From assembly GCA_025499705.1 (NCBI GenBank), contig JAFMVE010000026.1, positions 1 through 64,000 on the forward strand: a stretch of DNA of 64,000 bases, in the 5' to 3' direction. This DNA comes from Carboxylicivirga caseinilyticus (lineage in GTDB: Bacteria; Bacteroidota; Bacteroidia; Bacteroidales; Marinilabiliaceae). The first letter of the stretch is position 1. Each line of letters begins with the position of its first letter. Positions 26,718 to 35,972 of this stretch are shown piece by piece. The notes beneath the pieces are model-generated. The model searched no databases. It was given only the letters and a program-made list of their open reading frames with translations, and was not told where the DNA came from. The position numbers and the translations under genes are program-made.

Positions 26718-27167
26718 TTACATTTTTCTAATTAATAACCATACATCACTATATTTTTCATAGTTAGCACGTATACTTCCAATCTTTGTGCGGGCTGGAT
26801 TTTCATCGTTATAAGCTGCAACTGAAACACGGTATAATCCATTTTCATTTTCAAGTATAACGGGCGTAAAACCTTCGTTGATTAATTGTTGTTTGTAGTT
26901 TTTTGCATTATCAAGTACTTTAAAAGAACCAATGATGACATAGTATTTAAATACTTCGTCTTCGTTGGCATCAACGGTTTTTACTTTCTCCTCTTTAACA
27001 ACAATTTCTTTTTCAGGTTTTGGTTGTTCCTTAACCTTTGGCTTCGTTTCTTCTGTAACATACGGACTGTCACTATCATCGAAGCTAGAAGAGCCTTTTT
27101 TTAAGGATGCACAAGAAGCCAAAATGGATATTGAAATAAGTAAGGTGAAGATGGTTGATAATTTCAT
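26718..27167 (-). CDS. SPOR-domain lipoprotein
   Basis: A 149-residue lipoprotein. The signal peptide ends in the lipobox ILASC (Cys19). A Lys/Glu/Pro-rich linker (about 35-70, KPKVKEQPKPEKE) spans the periplasm, and residues about 72-148 form a SPOR domain (YYVIIGSFKVLDNAKNYKQQL, VSVAAYNDENPA). SPOR domains bind denuded peptidoglycan at division sites. The mltG and murB genes nearby fit a cell-wall role. Confidence 0.9.
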   Translation of the reverse strand: MKLSTIFTLLISISILASCASLKKGSSSFDDSDSPYVTEETKPKVKEQPKPEKEIVVKEEKVKTVDANEDEVFKYYVIIGSFKVLDNAKNYKQQLINEGFTPVILENENGLYRVSVAAYNDENPARTKIGSIRANYEKYSDVWLLIRKM

Positions 27168-27270
27168 ATACTATTGTTTTATCAGGTTACTGTATTATTC
27201 TAAAATGATTTTCAGTTTACGAAAATAATTCAATTTTCTATTAAAGTTACGTTAGGCGTTAAAATAAAAA

Positions 27271-28338
27271 CTATCGATAGATCTTTCTTTTATTAAGGGC
27301 TTTCTGAAATTTGGCAGCATTCTGATTATGCTGTTTTAATGTTTTTGCAAAGTTGTGGTATCCCGAGAAGTCTTCTTTTGCACACATGTATAGGTAATCA
27401 TGTTTTGTGTGATTTAGTACAGCATTAATTCCCGAAATTGAAGGAATTCTTATTGGTCCAGGAGGAAGACCACCATATTTGTAGGTATTATAGGGTGAGT
27501 TTATTTCCAAATCTTTTGTAAGAATTCTTTGGATACTAAAGTCGCCTAATGCATATTTAACCGTGGGGTCAGCTTGAAGACGTATGTTCTTTTTTAGTCG
27601 ATTGAGATATAAACCGGCAACCATTGGTTTTTCATCAGGTTTGATAGTTTCTTCATCTACTATGGCAGCCAAAATACTAACTTGTTTTGGAGTTAGGCTT
27701 AATGCCTTTGCTTTTGCTGTTTTTTCATCATCCCAAAACTTTTGATATTCAGCGTTCATTCTTTTAATAAACTTTTCTGCTGTTGTATTCCACCACAATT
27801 CATATGTATTCGGTAAAAACAAGGAGAGAATGGTTTCAGAATTGACTCCTAATTCACTCAGTAGTACCGGATCATTTAAACTCTCAAGTAAACTAATACT
27901 ATCTGCTTCGATATAATGACTAATTGTGCCTGCTAGCTCTTGTTTGGTTCGGATGTTATTAAAAGTAACTTTGACTGGAGTCTGTTTACCTGAACGAAGA
28001 AGATTAATTAAGGTGTTGTTCGACATTCCTTCTTTTATCTGGTATCGACCAGGTTTTACTGTATTGAACTTCTTAATGGTGGCGACCCATTCAAATGATT
28101 TTTTGTTTAAGAGCAATTCATTCTCGTCAAGAATTGTTTGCAGATCTTCAAATGTAGAGTGTGTTGGTATATATAGAAATTCTGCTTGCTTATCAGATAA
28201 ATTAATGTTGTCGGAAAATATCCATTTGTAATACTTCAATCCCATTAAACCAACAATTGCAAATACACCAAGTATAATAGTAAGCCCAATTAAAAGCTTA
28301 CCTGTTTTCTTCTTTTTATTACGCTGTTTTATTGTCAT
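27271..28338 (-). CDS. mltG: Endolytic murein transglycosylase MltG
   Basis: A 355-residue YceG/MltG protein. After a basic start there is one membrane helix (about 15-33), a LysM-like region, and the catalytic domain with ILAAIVDEETIKPDEKP followed by VAGLYLNRL, LQADPTVKYALG, NSPYNTYKYGGLPPGPI and the C-terminal YHNFAKTLKQHNQNA. It cuts nascent glycan strands and so sets their length. It sits between the SPOR lipoprotein and murB on the same strand. Confidence 0.95.
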   Translation of the reverse strand: MTIKQRNKKKKTGKLLIGLTIILGVFAIVGLMGLKYYKWIFSDNINLSDKQAEFLYIPTHSTFEDLQTILDENELLLNKKSFEWVATIKKFNTVKPGRYQIKEGMSNNTLINLLRSGKQTPVKVTFNNIRTKQELAGTISHYIEADSISLLESLNDPVLLSELGVNSETILSLFLPNTYELWWNTTAEKFIKRMNAEYQKFWDDEKTAKAKALSLTPKQVSILAAIVDEETIKPDEKPMVAGLYLNRLKKNIRLQADPTVKYALGDFSIQRILTKDLEINSPYNTYKYGGLPPGPIRIPSISGINAVLNHTKHDYLYMCAKEDFSGYHNFAKTLKQHNQNAAKFQKALNKRKIYR

Positions 28339-28413
28339 TTAATAATTTTGTTTGGATGATAAAATTAATCATTCCGACCTCTTTAATCAACGGTAATTTT
28401 TCGTGATTATTTT

Positions 28414-29427
28414 CTAAATGATGTTAACTTCTGGTTCCAAAGTAATTCCAAAACGGTTATTTATGTCAGTGATAATGTTGTTAGCCAGATTGATAATGTC
28501 CTGTGCCTTAGCCTTATTTTGGTTGATTAAAACCAATGCTTGTTTTTCATGTACAGCTGCTCCGCCAAATGATTTACCTTTCCAACCACTTGTTTCAATT
28601 AACCATCCGGCAGGTATTTTTATTAAGTCTTCTGACAAAATATAGTTCGGAATTTGTGGAAAGTCTTTTTGTAAAGAATCGAACTGACTTTTTGTAACAA
28701 CAGGATTTTTAAAGAAAGAACCTGCATTTCCTATTTCGGAAGGTTCAGGTAATTTACTTTTTCTAATTTCTATTATTGTCTCCCTTAATGTTTTTAAATC
28801 TCTTTCGTCCTTTTTAAATAATTCATCTTTTACCGGACCATAGGAGAGGTTTAATTCACCTGCTTTATCAAGTTTATAAACCACAGATGTGATTATAACT
28901 TTATTTTTTAGTTCATTTTTAAAAATGCTGTAACGATAATCAAACATACATTCATCATTGTCCATTGTAAATGGCGTTGCATCCTCAATATAAATTCCGT
29001 TTACTTCTTCAATGCAATCTTTTACTTCAACACCATATGCGCCAATATTTTGAACAGGTGATGCGCCAACATTACCGGGTATATACGAAAGATTTTCGAG
29101 TCCATAGAAGTTGTGGTTGACACAAAAAGCTACTAAATCATCCCAATTCTCTCCAGCACCGGCTTCAATCCAAATGTGTTTTGGATCTTCTTTAATTACT
29201 TTAATGCCTTTTATTGTTGGATGGATAATAATTCCATCAAAATCCTTTGAAAATAAAAGATTACTTCCACCACCCAGAATAAGATAAGATGTTGGGTTTT
29301 TATGCAAATAAGTTATGATTTCAAGTAAACTTTCATGATCAGGGCAAATGGCCAGTTGATTGGCTTTTACTTCAAGGCCAAATGTATTATAGGGTTTTAG
29401 ATTAGCGTTTTTTTCTATCGAAAGCAT
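28414..29427 (-). CDS. murB: UDP-N-acetylenolpyruvoylglucosamine reductase
   Basis: A MurB of about 337 residues. I use the ATG at 29427 (MLSIEKNANLKPYNTFGLE), because the 24 residues available upstream are not family-like. FAD-binding marks are LILGGGSNLLF and NVGASPVQNIGAYGVEVKD; the catalytic serine lies in NAGSFFKNP, and the C-terminal Glu is in LEPEV. It makes UDP-MurNAc with NADPH. Length and motifs fit the type I enzymes. Confidence 0.95.
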   Translation of the reverse strand: MLSIEKNANLKPYNTFGLEVKANQLAICPDHESLLEIITYLHKNPTSYLILGGGSNLLFSKDFDGIIIHPTIKGIKVIKEDPKHIWIEAGAGENWDDLVAFCVNHNFYGLENLSYIPGNVGASPVQNIGAYGVEVKDCIEEVNGIYIEDATPFTMDNDECMFDYRYSIFKNELKNKVIITSVVYKLDKAGELNLSYGPVKDELFKKDERDLKTLRETIIEIRKSKLPEPSEIGNAGSFFKNPVVTKSQFDSLQKDFPQIPNYILSEDLIKIPAGWLIETSGWKGKSFGGAAVHEKQALVLINQNKAKAQDIINLANNIITDINNRFGITLEPEVNII

Positions 29428-29516
29428 ATTGTGTGTTTTGAAATGCAAATATAGTTGATTCCTATTCTCATGAAAATTATGAACTTTTTTCAGGTTCAAT
29501 AATTATTACAAATATG

Positions 29517-29524
29517 TACTTTTG
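29517..29524 (+). promoter_or_regulatory. Putative -7 element for the menA operon
   Basis: TACTTTTG matches TAnnTTTG and lies 17 bases before the menA ATG. No good -33 TTTG is seen at the expected distance. Confidence 0.5.
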
Positions 29525-29541
29525 CCTCAAATAGTTTAAAT

Positions 29542-30447
29542 ATGTCATCAACTAAAGCCTGGATAACAGCTTTTCGTTTACGTACCTTGCCACTCGCTTT
29601 TTCATCAATCTTGATGGGGAGTTTTATCGCAGCCTATTATGGTAAATTTCAATGGAGTATTTTATTGCTTGCATTGTTAACAACCTTGTTTCTGCAGATA
29701 CTGTCAAACTTGGCAAATGATTATGGTGATAGCGTTAATGGAGCTGATCATGATGGAAGACAAGGTCCTCAAAGAATGGTTCAAAGTGGGGCTATATCAT
29801 TGAATCAAATGAAAATTGCCATCATTATTTTTACACTTTTGTCTCTAGGTTCAGGTATTGGTTTAATTTATGCTTCTTTTGGAGGTTTAATTCAAATTCG
29901 ATTCTTACTTTTTTTGCTTATTGGATTGGGTGCTATTGCGGCTGCTTTAAAATATACTATGGGTTCGAATCCATATGGATACAAGGGTTTAGGTGATGTT
30001 TTTGTACTAATATTTTTTGGATTGGCCGGAGTTGGAGGTACCTACTTTTTGCATGCCAATGATTGGGATTGGAGAGTTTTATTACCAGCACTGAGTGTTG
30101 GTTTTTTGAGTTCAGGTGTTCTGAATGTGAATAATATGCGTGATATTGAAAGTGATCGTACGGCAGGCAAGAAAACGATAGTTGTGAAAATGGGCTTGAA
30201 AGCAGCGAAGGTTTATCATTATGTATTAATTTCATTCTCATTTATCTTTTTATTGATTTTTGTTTTAATCAATGATTTTAGGTTGATTCATCTACTTTTT
30301 ATAGCCAGTATGCCATTATTTCTTAGTCATATCTTATCCATTAAAAAGGCATGGGTGGCCGATGATTTTGATCCTCAGCTTAAGAAGCTAGCTATATCAA
30401 CATTAATTTTTGTGCTGTTTATGGGAGCAGGATTAAACATGTTCTAG
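29542..30447 (+). CDS. menA: 1,4-dihydroxy-2-naphthoate polyprenyltransferase
   Basis: A 301-residue integral membrane UbiA-family enzyme with eight or nine hydrophobic helices. Prenyl-diphosphate binding motifs are NLANDYGDSVNGADHDGR and the second aspartate-rich motif NNMRDIESDRTAGKKT. It attaches the isoprenoid tail to dihydroxynaphthoate in menaquinone synthesis. One base separates it from menC, so the three men genes form an operon; the other men genes are not in the window. Confidence 0.96.
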   Translation: MSSTKAWITAFRLRTLPLAFSSILMGSFIAAYYGKFQWSILLLALLTTLFLQILSNLANDYGDSVNGADHDGRQGPQRMVQSGAISLNQMKIAIIIFTLLSLGSGIGLIYASFGGLIQIRFLLFLLIGLGAIAAALKYTMGSNPYGYKGLGDVFVLIFFGLAGVGGTYFLHANDWDWRVLLPALSVGFLSSGVLNVNNMRDIESDRTAGKKTIVVKMGLKAAKVYHYVLISFSFIFLLIFVLINDFRLIHLLFIASMPLFLSHILSIKKAWVADDFDPQLKKLAISTLIFVLFMGAGLNMF

Positions 30448-30448
30448 T

Positions 30449-31495
30449 ATGTTGGAAGCTGATTTTAAAAAGCATATTCTCAAGTTTAATTTTCCTGGTG
30501 GGACATCGCGAGGGGTGCTTTATGAAAAGCCAAGCTGGTATCTCAGATTGCGGGATGATAATGGAAAAACCGGGATAGGAGAAATTTCAGTTATACCCGG
30601 ATTGAGTCCTGATGAAGAAAGTCATTTAGATGAAATGTTGCCGGAGCTATGCAGTAATATAAATACAATAATTCCTGAATTTCATACGAAATATAAGAGT
30701 TTACCAGCATTGCGTTTTGGAATAGAAATGGCATTGCAAAGCTTACAGGCTAAATCAACATTTGAATTATTTGAATCGAGCTTTACAATTTGCAGTGATT
30801 CAATAAAAATCAATGGTTTAATATGGATGGGTGATATCCCGAATATGAATCGTCAGATTGAATCTAAACTGGAACAAGGTTTTTCTTGTCTAAAAATGAA
30901 AATCGGAGCCTTGAATTTTGAAGATGAGTTAAAGGTGCTTCAAGGAATCAGACAAAGGTTTTCAAAAGATGTGCTTGAAATAAGGGTTGATGCAAATGGA
31001 TCCTTTCAGATGGAAGATACAATGAATAAGCTCGATCAATTGGCAGCATTGCATTTGCATTCAATAGAACAACCAATTAAGGCAGGGCAATGGGAGAAGA
31101 TGTCAGAGATATGCAGTAAAACGCCATTACCTATTGCATTGGATGAAGAATTGATTGGAGTTCATGATTCTGAAGAACGAAATAAGATGCTTTCCTTAAT
31201 TAAACCTCAATACATCATTTTAAAGCCAAGTTTGACAGGCGGTTTTGCATCTTCAACTGAATGGATAAAATTGGCAGAAGAAAGAAGAGTCGGTTGGTGG
31301 GTAACGTCAGCCTTGGAAGGCAATATAGGTTTAAATGCAATTGCTCAATGGGTATACACATTAAATAATAAAATGCCACAGGGTTTGGGCACTGGTCAAG
31401 TTTTTGGCAATAATATTGAATCACCATTGTATTTAAAAGGTGACAATTTGAATTATAATCCAACGAAGTCATGGGTTAATCCGTTTGATGAATAA
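30449..31495 (+). CDS. menC: o-Succinylbenzoate synthase
   Basis: A 348-residue enolase-superfamily enzyme. The catalytic lysine motif is CLKMKIG, metal ligands fall in RVDANGSF, EQPI and ALDEEL, and the second lysine is in ILKPSLTGG. It dehydrates SHCHC to o-succinylbenzoate. Its stop overlaps the menE start by one base. Confidence 0.95.
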   Translation: MLEADFKKHILKFNFPGGTSRGVLYEKPSWYLRLRDDNGKTGIGEISVIPGLSPDEESHLDEMLPELCSNINTIIPEFHTKYKSLPALRFGIEMALQSLQAKSTFELFESSFTICSDSIKINGLIWMGDIPNMNRQIESKLEQGFSCLKMKIGALNFEDELKVLQGIRQRFSKDVLEIRVDANGSFQMEDTMNKLDQLAALHLHSIEQPIKAGQWEKMSEICSKTPLPIALDEELIGVHDSEERNKMLSLIKPQYIILKPSLTGGFASSTEWIKLAEERRVGWWVTSALEGNIGLNAIAQWVYTLNNKMPQGLGTGQVFGNNIESPLYLKGDNLNYNPTKSWVNPFDE

Positions 31496-32601
31496 TGAAA
31501 GAAGAATTACTTCATAAAAAGTATTTGACACTTAATTTCAATCATCAATTATATGAAGATGAAGAAGGATTGAGTAAACTTATTTATCTGTTGAAGAAAG
31601 AAGCCGATAGAAACGATTGGAAATTGGCTTTAAGTAGCTTTTTGGAAGAGTGGATGAATGAATCTGTACATATTGAATTGTTCACATCAGGTAGTACTGG
31701 AAGTCCTAAGAAGATTATTATGTCAAAGGCTTCCATGATTTATTCAGCGCAACGAACATTGGAATTCTTTCATTTGAAGGAAGGGGATAAGGCATTGTTG
31801 TGTTTATCGGTTAATTATATCGCCGGTAAAATGATGGTGGTACGTGCTCTGATTGGAGGGCTTCATCTGATCACAAGTGGAGTGCAATCAAATCCGTTTG
31901 TTGATCTGGAGGAAGAAATTGATTTTGCTGCTTTTGTTCCAACTCAGGCACTATGTGCATTTGAGCGATCGAAAGAGAAGTTTCAATTGGTAAAGACAAT
32001 GATTCTTGGTGGTGCAAAAGTTGATAAGAATCTTGCTGATAAGATGTGTCAGGTATCATCAAAAGTATGGGAAACCTATGGAATGACTGAAACAGTATCG
32101 CACATTGCCTTAAAGCGAGTTAAAAATGACGTGAATGAGCCTTTTACTGTTTTAAATAACATCCAAATATCTACAGATAATAGGTCATGCCTGGTTATTG
32201 AGCCTTCTGATATTAATCCTGAATTGATAGTTACAAATGATATTGTGGAACTAATCGGAGCAAATCAATTTATCTTGAGAGGACGTTTCGATAATGTAAT
32301 CAATTCGGGAGGAATTAAAATCTTTCCTGAAGAGCTGGAGGCTAAGTTATCTGTTTTTATCAATATTAATTTTGTAATAATCGGATTACCTGACGAAAAA
32401 TGGGGAGAGTCTGTTGTATTAGTGTTAGAATCGAAAGAAAGCATAGCGATTGAGAATTCTATGCTTGATTCTATAAATAGTTACGAAAAGCCAAAGAGAA
32501 TTTATTGTTTGGATACTTTTCCAAGAACCGAGAGTGGGAAAGTCAAAAGAGGAGAGATAAAAGAAAAAATAGTTAACAACATTAATTCAAATATAGCATA
32601 A
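31495..32601 (+). CDS. menE: o-Succinylbenzoate-CoA ligase
   Basis: A 368-residue AMP-forming ligase, short for the superfamily but usual for Bacteroidota MenE. The AMP-binding loop is FTSGSTGSPKKI; later come ETYGMTETVSHIAL, RGRFDNVINSGGIKIFPEE, and the C-terminal catalytic lysine in RTESGKVKR. It activates o-succinylbenzoate for ring closure by MenB. Confidence 0.95.
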   Translation: MKEELLHKKYLTLNFNHQLYEDEEGLSKLIYLLKKEADRNDWKLALSSFLEEWMNESVHIELFTSGSTGSPKKIIMSKASMIYSAQRTLEFFHLKEGDKALLCLSVNYIAGKMMVVRALIGGLHLITSGVQSNPFVDLEEEIDFAAFVPTQALCAFERSKEKFQLVKTMILGGAKVDKNLADKMCQVSSKVWETYGMTETVSHIALKRVKNDVNEPFTVLNNIQISTDNRSCLVIEPSDINPELIVTNDIVELIGANQFILRGRFDNVINSGGIKIFPEELEAKLSVFININFVIIGLPDEKWGESVVLVLESKESIAIENSMLDSINSYEKPKRIYCLDTFPRTESGKVKRGEIKEKIVNNINSNIA

Positions 32602-32644
32602 GGCAATAATGTTATATTTGTATGAATGGATAGAAAATAATGTA

Positions 32645-34393
32645 ATGAACCGAATTCACATCACCATACTTCTTGCCTTATTCTTAACAGCGTGTTATAA
32701 TCAACGTCCTAAATTAGAGATTAAAACTTATAAAGAGGCTGAAATAATGCCTGATGCAGAAGATCTTTTATGGGAAAAGACTGGGAGAGGTCTGCATGCT
32801 TCATTTGGATCAACTGATATGCGTTATTCAAAGTATCAGGTTCCAATGGAGATTGTAGTTAAAGATATGGAACTGTCTGCCTGGAGAGGTGAACGAATAA
32901 ATATGCAATTGGTTTTGTGGACGGTTTCTGATTTAAAGCAGGTTGAATGTGTTTGGCAACCCTTGGTGAATGAGTCCGGAGATAGTATCATTACTGATAA
33001 TATTAATACGCGTTTTATACGGTATGTTGTTGCAGATGAGTATAAAAATGGTTGTGGGCTACGTTCAAATGACCTTGAATCTGCTCACCTGGAGCCGGAT
33101 GTTCTGGATAATTTGTCAGCAATGGATATGGCCGGTAAAACAGTTAGGCCGGTATGGATTTGTATTGATGTTCCGCAAACTGCTCAACCAGGTATTTACA
33201 GTTCATCAGTTAAGATTTACTCAAAAATGAATTCGCCACAGGAATTAAGGATTAAATTATATGTTCAGGATAGAACAATACCCTCTATTGCCAATCGCGA
33301 GTTTCACCTTAATCTTAAGCAAAATCCCTTAGCAATAGCTTTGTGGCATGATGTTAAACCATGGAGTGAGGAACATTTTGAGGCAATGAAGCCTTATATG
33401 CAACTTTTAGCCAAATCGGGCCAGAAAAGTGTAAGCTGTTTATTGTATGAAGGTGTAAGTGAAGATGTGACTTTCAATACACCAACCTCGATGATAAAAT
33501 GGTCTAAGACAAGTGATGGTAATTGGAAGTTTGATTTCAGTATACTTGAACGATGGATTCGGTATATGGATGCAATGGGGATTAATAAGCACATAAATCT
33601 GTATTCTATTTTACCATTAAACAAGCAACTGTTTTATCACAATGAAATTAATGGTACCAATACACTAATTTCACTACAGGAAGATAGTGATGCAAGAAGA
33701 AAAATATTGAAGGCTTATTTTTCAAATCTTAGTCAGTTTTTGACTGAACAGGGGTGGATGGATAAAACAAGTATTGTTATTGAAGATAAGAATCAGGAGA
33801 ATCTAGCTGATTTTATTTATTGGATGAGAAAATATGAGCCTGAATTTCAGATTACTTTAATTACCAAAAGATATCGTCCAGAATTACTTGATAGTGTTCA
33901 ACATTTGGGATTATCAGCGCAATATATTACAGCTGAGTCGATGATTGAAATGAAAAAGACTGATGATACAAAAACAAGTCTTACTATTGACTGTTCGTTG
34001 GAAAGACCTAATTTATTTACTTTTTCTTCCCCTTCGGAAGCTGCCTGGTTTGGTTGGTTTGCTGCTGCTCATCGTCTTGATGGATTATATTATTCAGGAT
34101 TCAATGATTGGACTGCAGAACCATTGATTGATGGAAGAACAACAGACGCTCCTTCCGGAGCGAATTCTCTTATATATCCTGATTGTCGTAGTTCAGTAAG
34201 ATTTGAAAAATTGATGGAAGGAATTCAAGACTATGAAAAATTAAATCTTCTGGAAAAAGACTTAACTAGTATCCAGTTGGAGGAATTGCATAAACTTCAG
34301 TCACGTTTTACAGTGCATCGCATGGATGATAACGAAGCGGCCATTGTTGTTCGTAAAGGCCGTGAAATTATTAATCGTTTATCTGATCTGTAA
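32645..34393 (+). CDS. DUF4091 (GH123-like) lipoprotein
   Basis: A lipoprotein of about 582 residues; the ATG at 32645 gives a proper signal ending in the lipobox FLTAC. The N-terminal half is beta-rich, and the C-terminal half is a DUF4091/GH123-type barrel: LFTFSSPSEAAWFGWFAAA, LDGLYYSGFNDW and SSVRFEKLMEGIQDYEKL are family hallmarks. Where relatives have a conserved Asp-Glu (MDERP-like) pair, this protein reads IEDKN, so the pair seems swapped or lost. It may bind or cut amino-sugar glycans. It lies close behind menE, probably on the same transcript, without a metabolic link. Confidence 0.82.
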   Translation: MNRIHITILLALFLTACYNQRPKLEIKTYKEAEIMPDAEDLLWEKTGRGLHASFGSTDMRYSKYQVPMEIVVKDMELSAWRGERINMQLVLWTVSDLKQVECVWQPLVNESGDSIITDNINTRFIRYVVADEYKNGCGLRSNDLESAHLEPDVLDNLSAMDMAGKTVRPVWICIDVPQTAQPGIYSSSVKIYSKMNSPQELRIKLYVQDRTIPSIANREFHLNLKQNPLAIALWHDVKPWSEEHFEAMKPYMQLLAKSGQKSVSCLLYEGVSEDVTFNTPTSMIKWSKTSDGNWKFDFSILERWIRYMDAMGINKHINLYSILPLNKQLFYHNEINGTNTLISLQEDSDARRKILKAYFSNLSQFLTEQGWMDKTSIVIEDKNQENLADFIYWMRKYEPEFQITLITKRYRPELLDSVQHLGLSAQYITAESMIEMKKTDDTKTSLTIDCSLERPNLFTFSSPSEAAWFGWFAAAHRLDGLYYSGFNDWTAEPLIDGRTTDAPSGANSLIYPDCRSSVRFEKLMEGIQDYEKLNLLEKDLTSIQLEELHKLQSRFTVHRMDDNEAAIVVRKGREIINRLSDL

Positions 34394-34548
34394 TTCATCA
34401 AAAAAATATAAAACCATGAATAATGTCATAAATTTTATGGCAACTGTGTGGTTATTTTGTTCAAATTGAAAACAAACCCTTGTTTTTTTAGTGTACATTA
34501 CTAAAAACGATGTTTTTATCGTTAGAGGGATAAATAAACCTTTATTAT

Positions 34549-35733
34549 ATGAAAGTATTAATTACGTTATTAATGGGATTATTTTCTGTGGCAATAATTG
34601 CACAGGATAAATCCGAAGGATATCAATTTGAGACAATCTATGATCTGGATGCGACATGTGTAAAAGACCAATATCGTTCAGGAACCTGTTGGAGCTTTTC
34701 CGGATTAGGCTTTTTTGAATCAGAGATGATCCGATTGGGTAAGAATCCAGCAAACCTTTCTGAAATGTTTGTGGTTCGTCACTGTTATTCTGATAAGGCT
34801 GAAAAATATGTAAGACTGCATGGATCTTTGAATTTTGCTGGTGGAGGTGCTTTTCATGATGTTGTTTATGTTTTGAAGAACTACGGCATGGTGCCGGAAG
34901 ACGTATACTCAGGACTAAACTACGGCGAAAAGAATCACGTTCATGGCGAGATGGATGAAGTATTAAAAGGGTATGTAGATGGTGTTTTAAAAAATAGGAA
35001 TAAGAAACTTACAACAGCCTGGAAAAATGGTTTAGAAGGTATTTTGGATGCGTATTTAGGAGAGTTGCCAGAAACTTTTGAGGTAGAAGGTAAAACATAC
35101 ACTCCACAAAGGTATGTGAAAGAAGCTATGGGAATCAATCCTGATGATTATATTCAGGTTTCATCTTACTCGCATCATCCATTCTATTCAAAATTTATTA
35201 TAGAAGTACCTGATAACTGGATGTGGGGAGAAGTATATAATGTGCCTTTAGATGATTTAATGAGTATTTTCGAAAATTCCTTGAAAAGCGGTTATACTGT
35301 TGGATGGGCAGCTGATGTTAGTGAAAAGGGATTCTCTTATAGAAATGGATTAGCCATTGTTCCTGAAAGTAATATAGAAGAATTAGCCGATTCGGAACAA
35401 TCTAAGTGGGAAGCAATGACAGAAGCTGAGCGTCAAAAAAGATTGTATAGTTTTGATGAACCTGTTACAGAAATGAAAATTACGCAGGAGATTCGTCAGG
35501 AGGCATATGATAACTATGAAACAACTGATGATCATGGAATGCAAATTACCGGTATGGTAAAAGATCAGAATGGAACCATTTATTATAAGGTTAAAAATTC
35601 ATGGAATACTAATAATAAATATGAAGGTTATTTGTATGCTTCAGATGCGTTTGTTAGATATAAAACCATGTCAATAATGATTCATAAGGATGCTTTAACT
35701 AAGGAATTGAAAAAGAAATTAGGGATTAAGTAA
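34549..35733 (+). CDS. Exported C1B-family cysteine peptidase (bleomycin hydrolase/PepC-like)
   Basis: A 394-residue papain-like peptidase of the bleomycin hydrolase family. The catalytic Cys is in RSGTCWSFSG (about residue 48), the His in TDDHGMQITG and the Asn in VKNSWNT. An N-terminal signal-like segment (MKVLITLLMGLFSVAIIAQ) shows it is probably exported, whereas classical PepC is cytosolic. It is shorter than the usual 440-450 residues. It ends with a strong terminator, and the 155-base gap before it suggests its own promoter. Confidence 0.92.
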   Translation: MKVLITLLMGLFSVAIIAQDKSEGYQFETIYDLDATCVKDQYRSGTCWSFSGLGFFESEMIRLGKNPANLSEMFVVRHCYSDKAEKYVRLHGSLNFAGGGAFHDVVYVLKNYGMVPEDVYSGLNYGEKNHVHGEMDEVLKGYVDGVLKNRNKKLTTAWKNGLEGILDAYLGELPETFEVEGKTYTPQRYVKEAMGINPDDYIQVSSYSHHPFYSKFIIEVPDNWMWGEVYNVPLDDLMSIFENSLKSGYTVGWAADVSEKGFSYRNGLAIVPESNIEELADSEQSKWEAMTEAERQKRLYSFDEPVTEMKITQEIRQEAYDNYETTDDHGMQITGMVKDQNGTIYYKVKNSWNTNNKYEGYLYASDAFVRYKTMSIMIHKDALTKELKKKLGIK

Positions 35734-35757
35734 AACTTATCAAAAATGCTAAGAGAA

Positions 35758-35784
35758 GGGCGATTTACAAATCGTCCTTTTTTT
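35758..35784 (+). terminator. Terminator of the C1B peptidase gene
   Basis: GGGCGATT (35758-35765) pairs with AATCGTCC (35770-35777), one G-U pair, loop TACA, followed by T7. Confidence 0.88.
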
Positions 35785-35937
35785 ATGCCAATTCAATATT
35801 TCAATATCTTTCTCTAATGAAAGCAAGAGTTAATTTTTTAATTGAATTTAATTGTGTGTAACCGTTTGGCTCGGTGTGTAATAGTAATTAGGTAATGAAT
35901 TATTTCAATATACAAGGGTAAAGATTTTTTAAAAAAG

Positions 35938-35968
35938 TTTCCATTTTTAAAAAAAAGTTCCATATTTG
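35938..35968 (+). promoter_or_regulatory. Putative promoter of the candidate non-coding RNA
   Basis: TTTC (35938-35941), a 19-base spacer and CATATTTG (35961-35968), each one base off the Bacteroidota consensus. The predicted start, near 35973, coincides with the first base of a long hairpin. Confidence 0.55.
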
Positions 35969-35972
35969 CATA

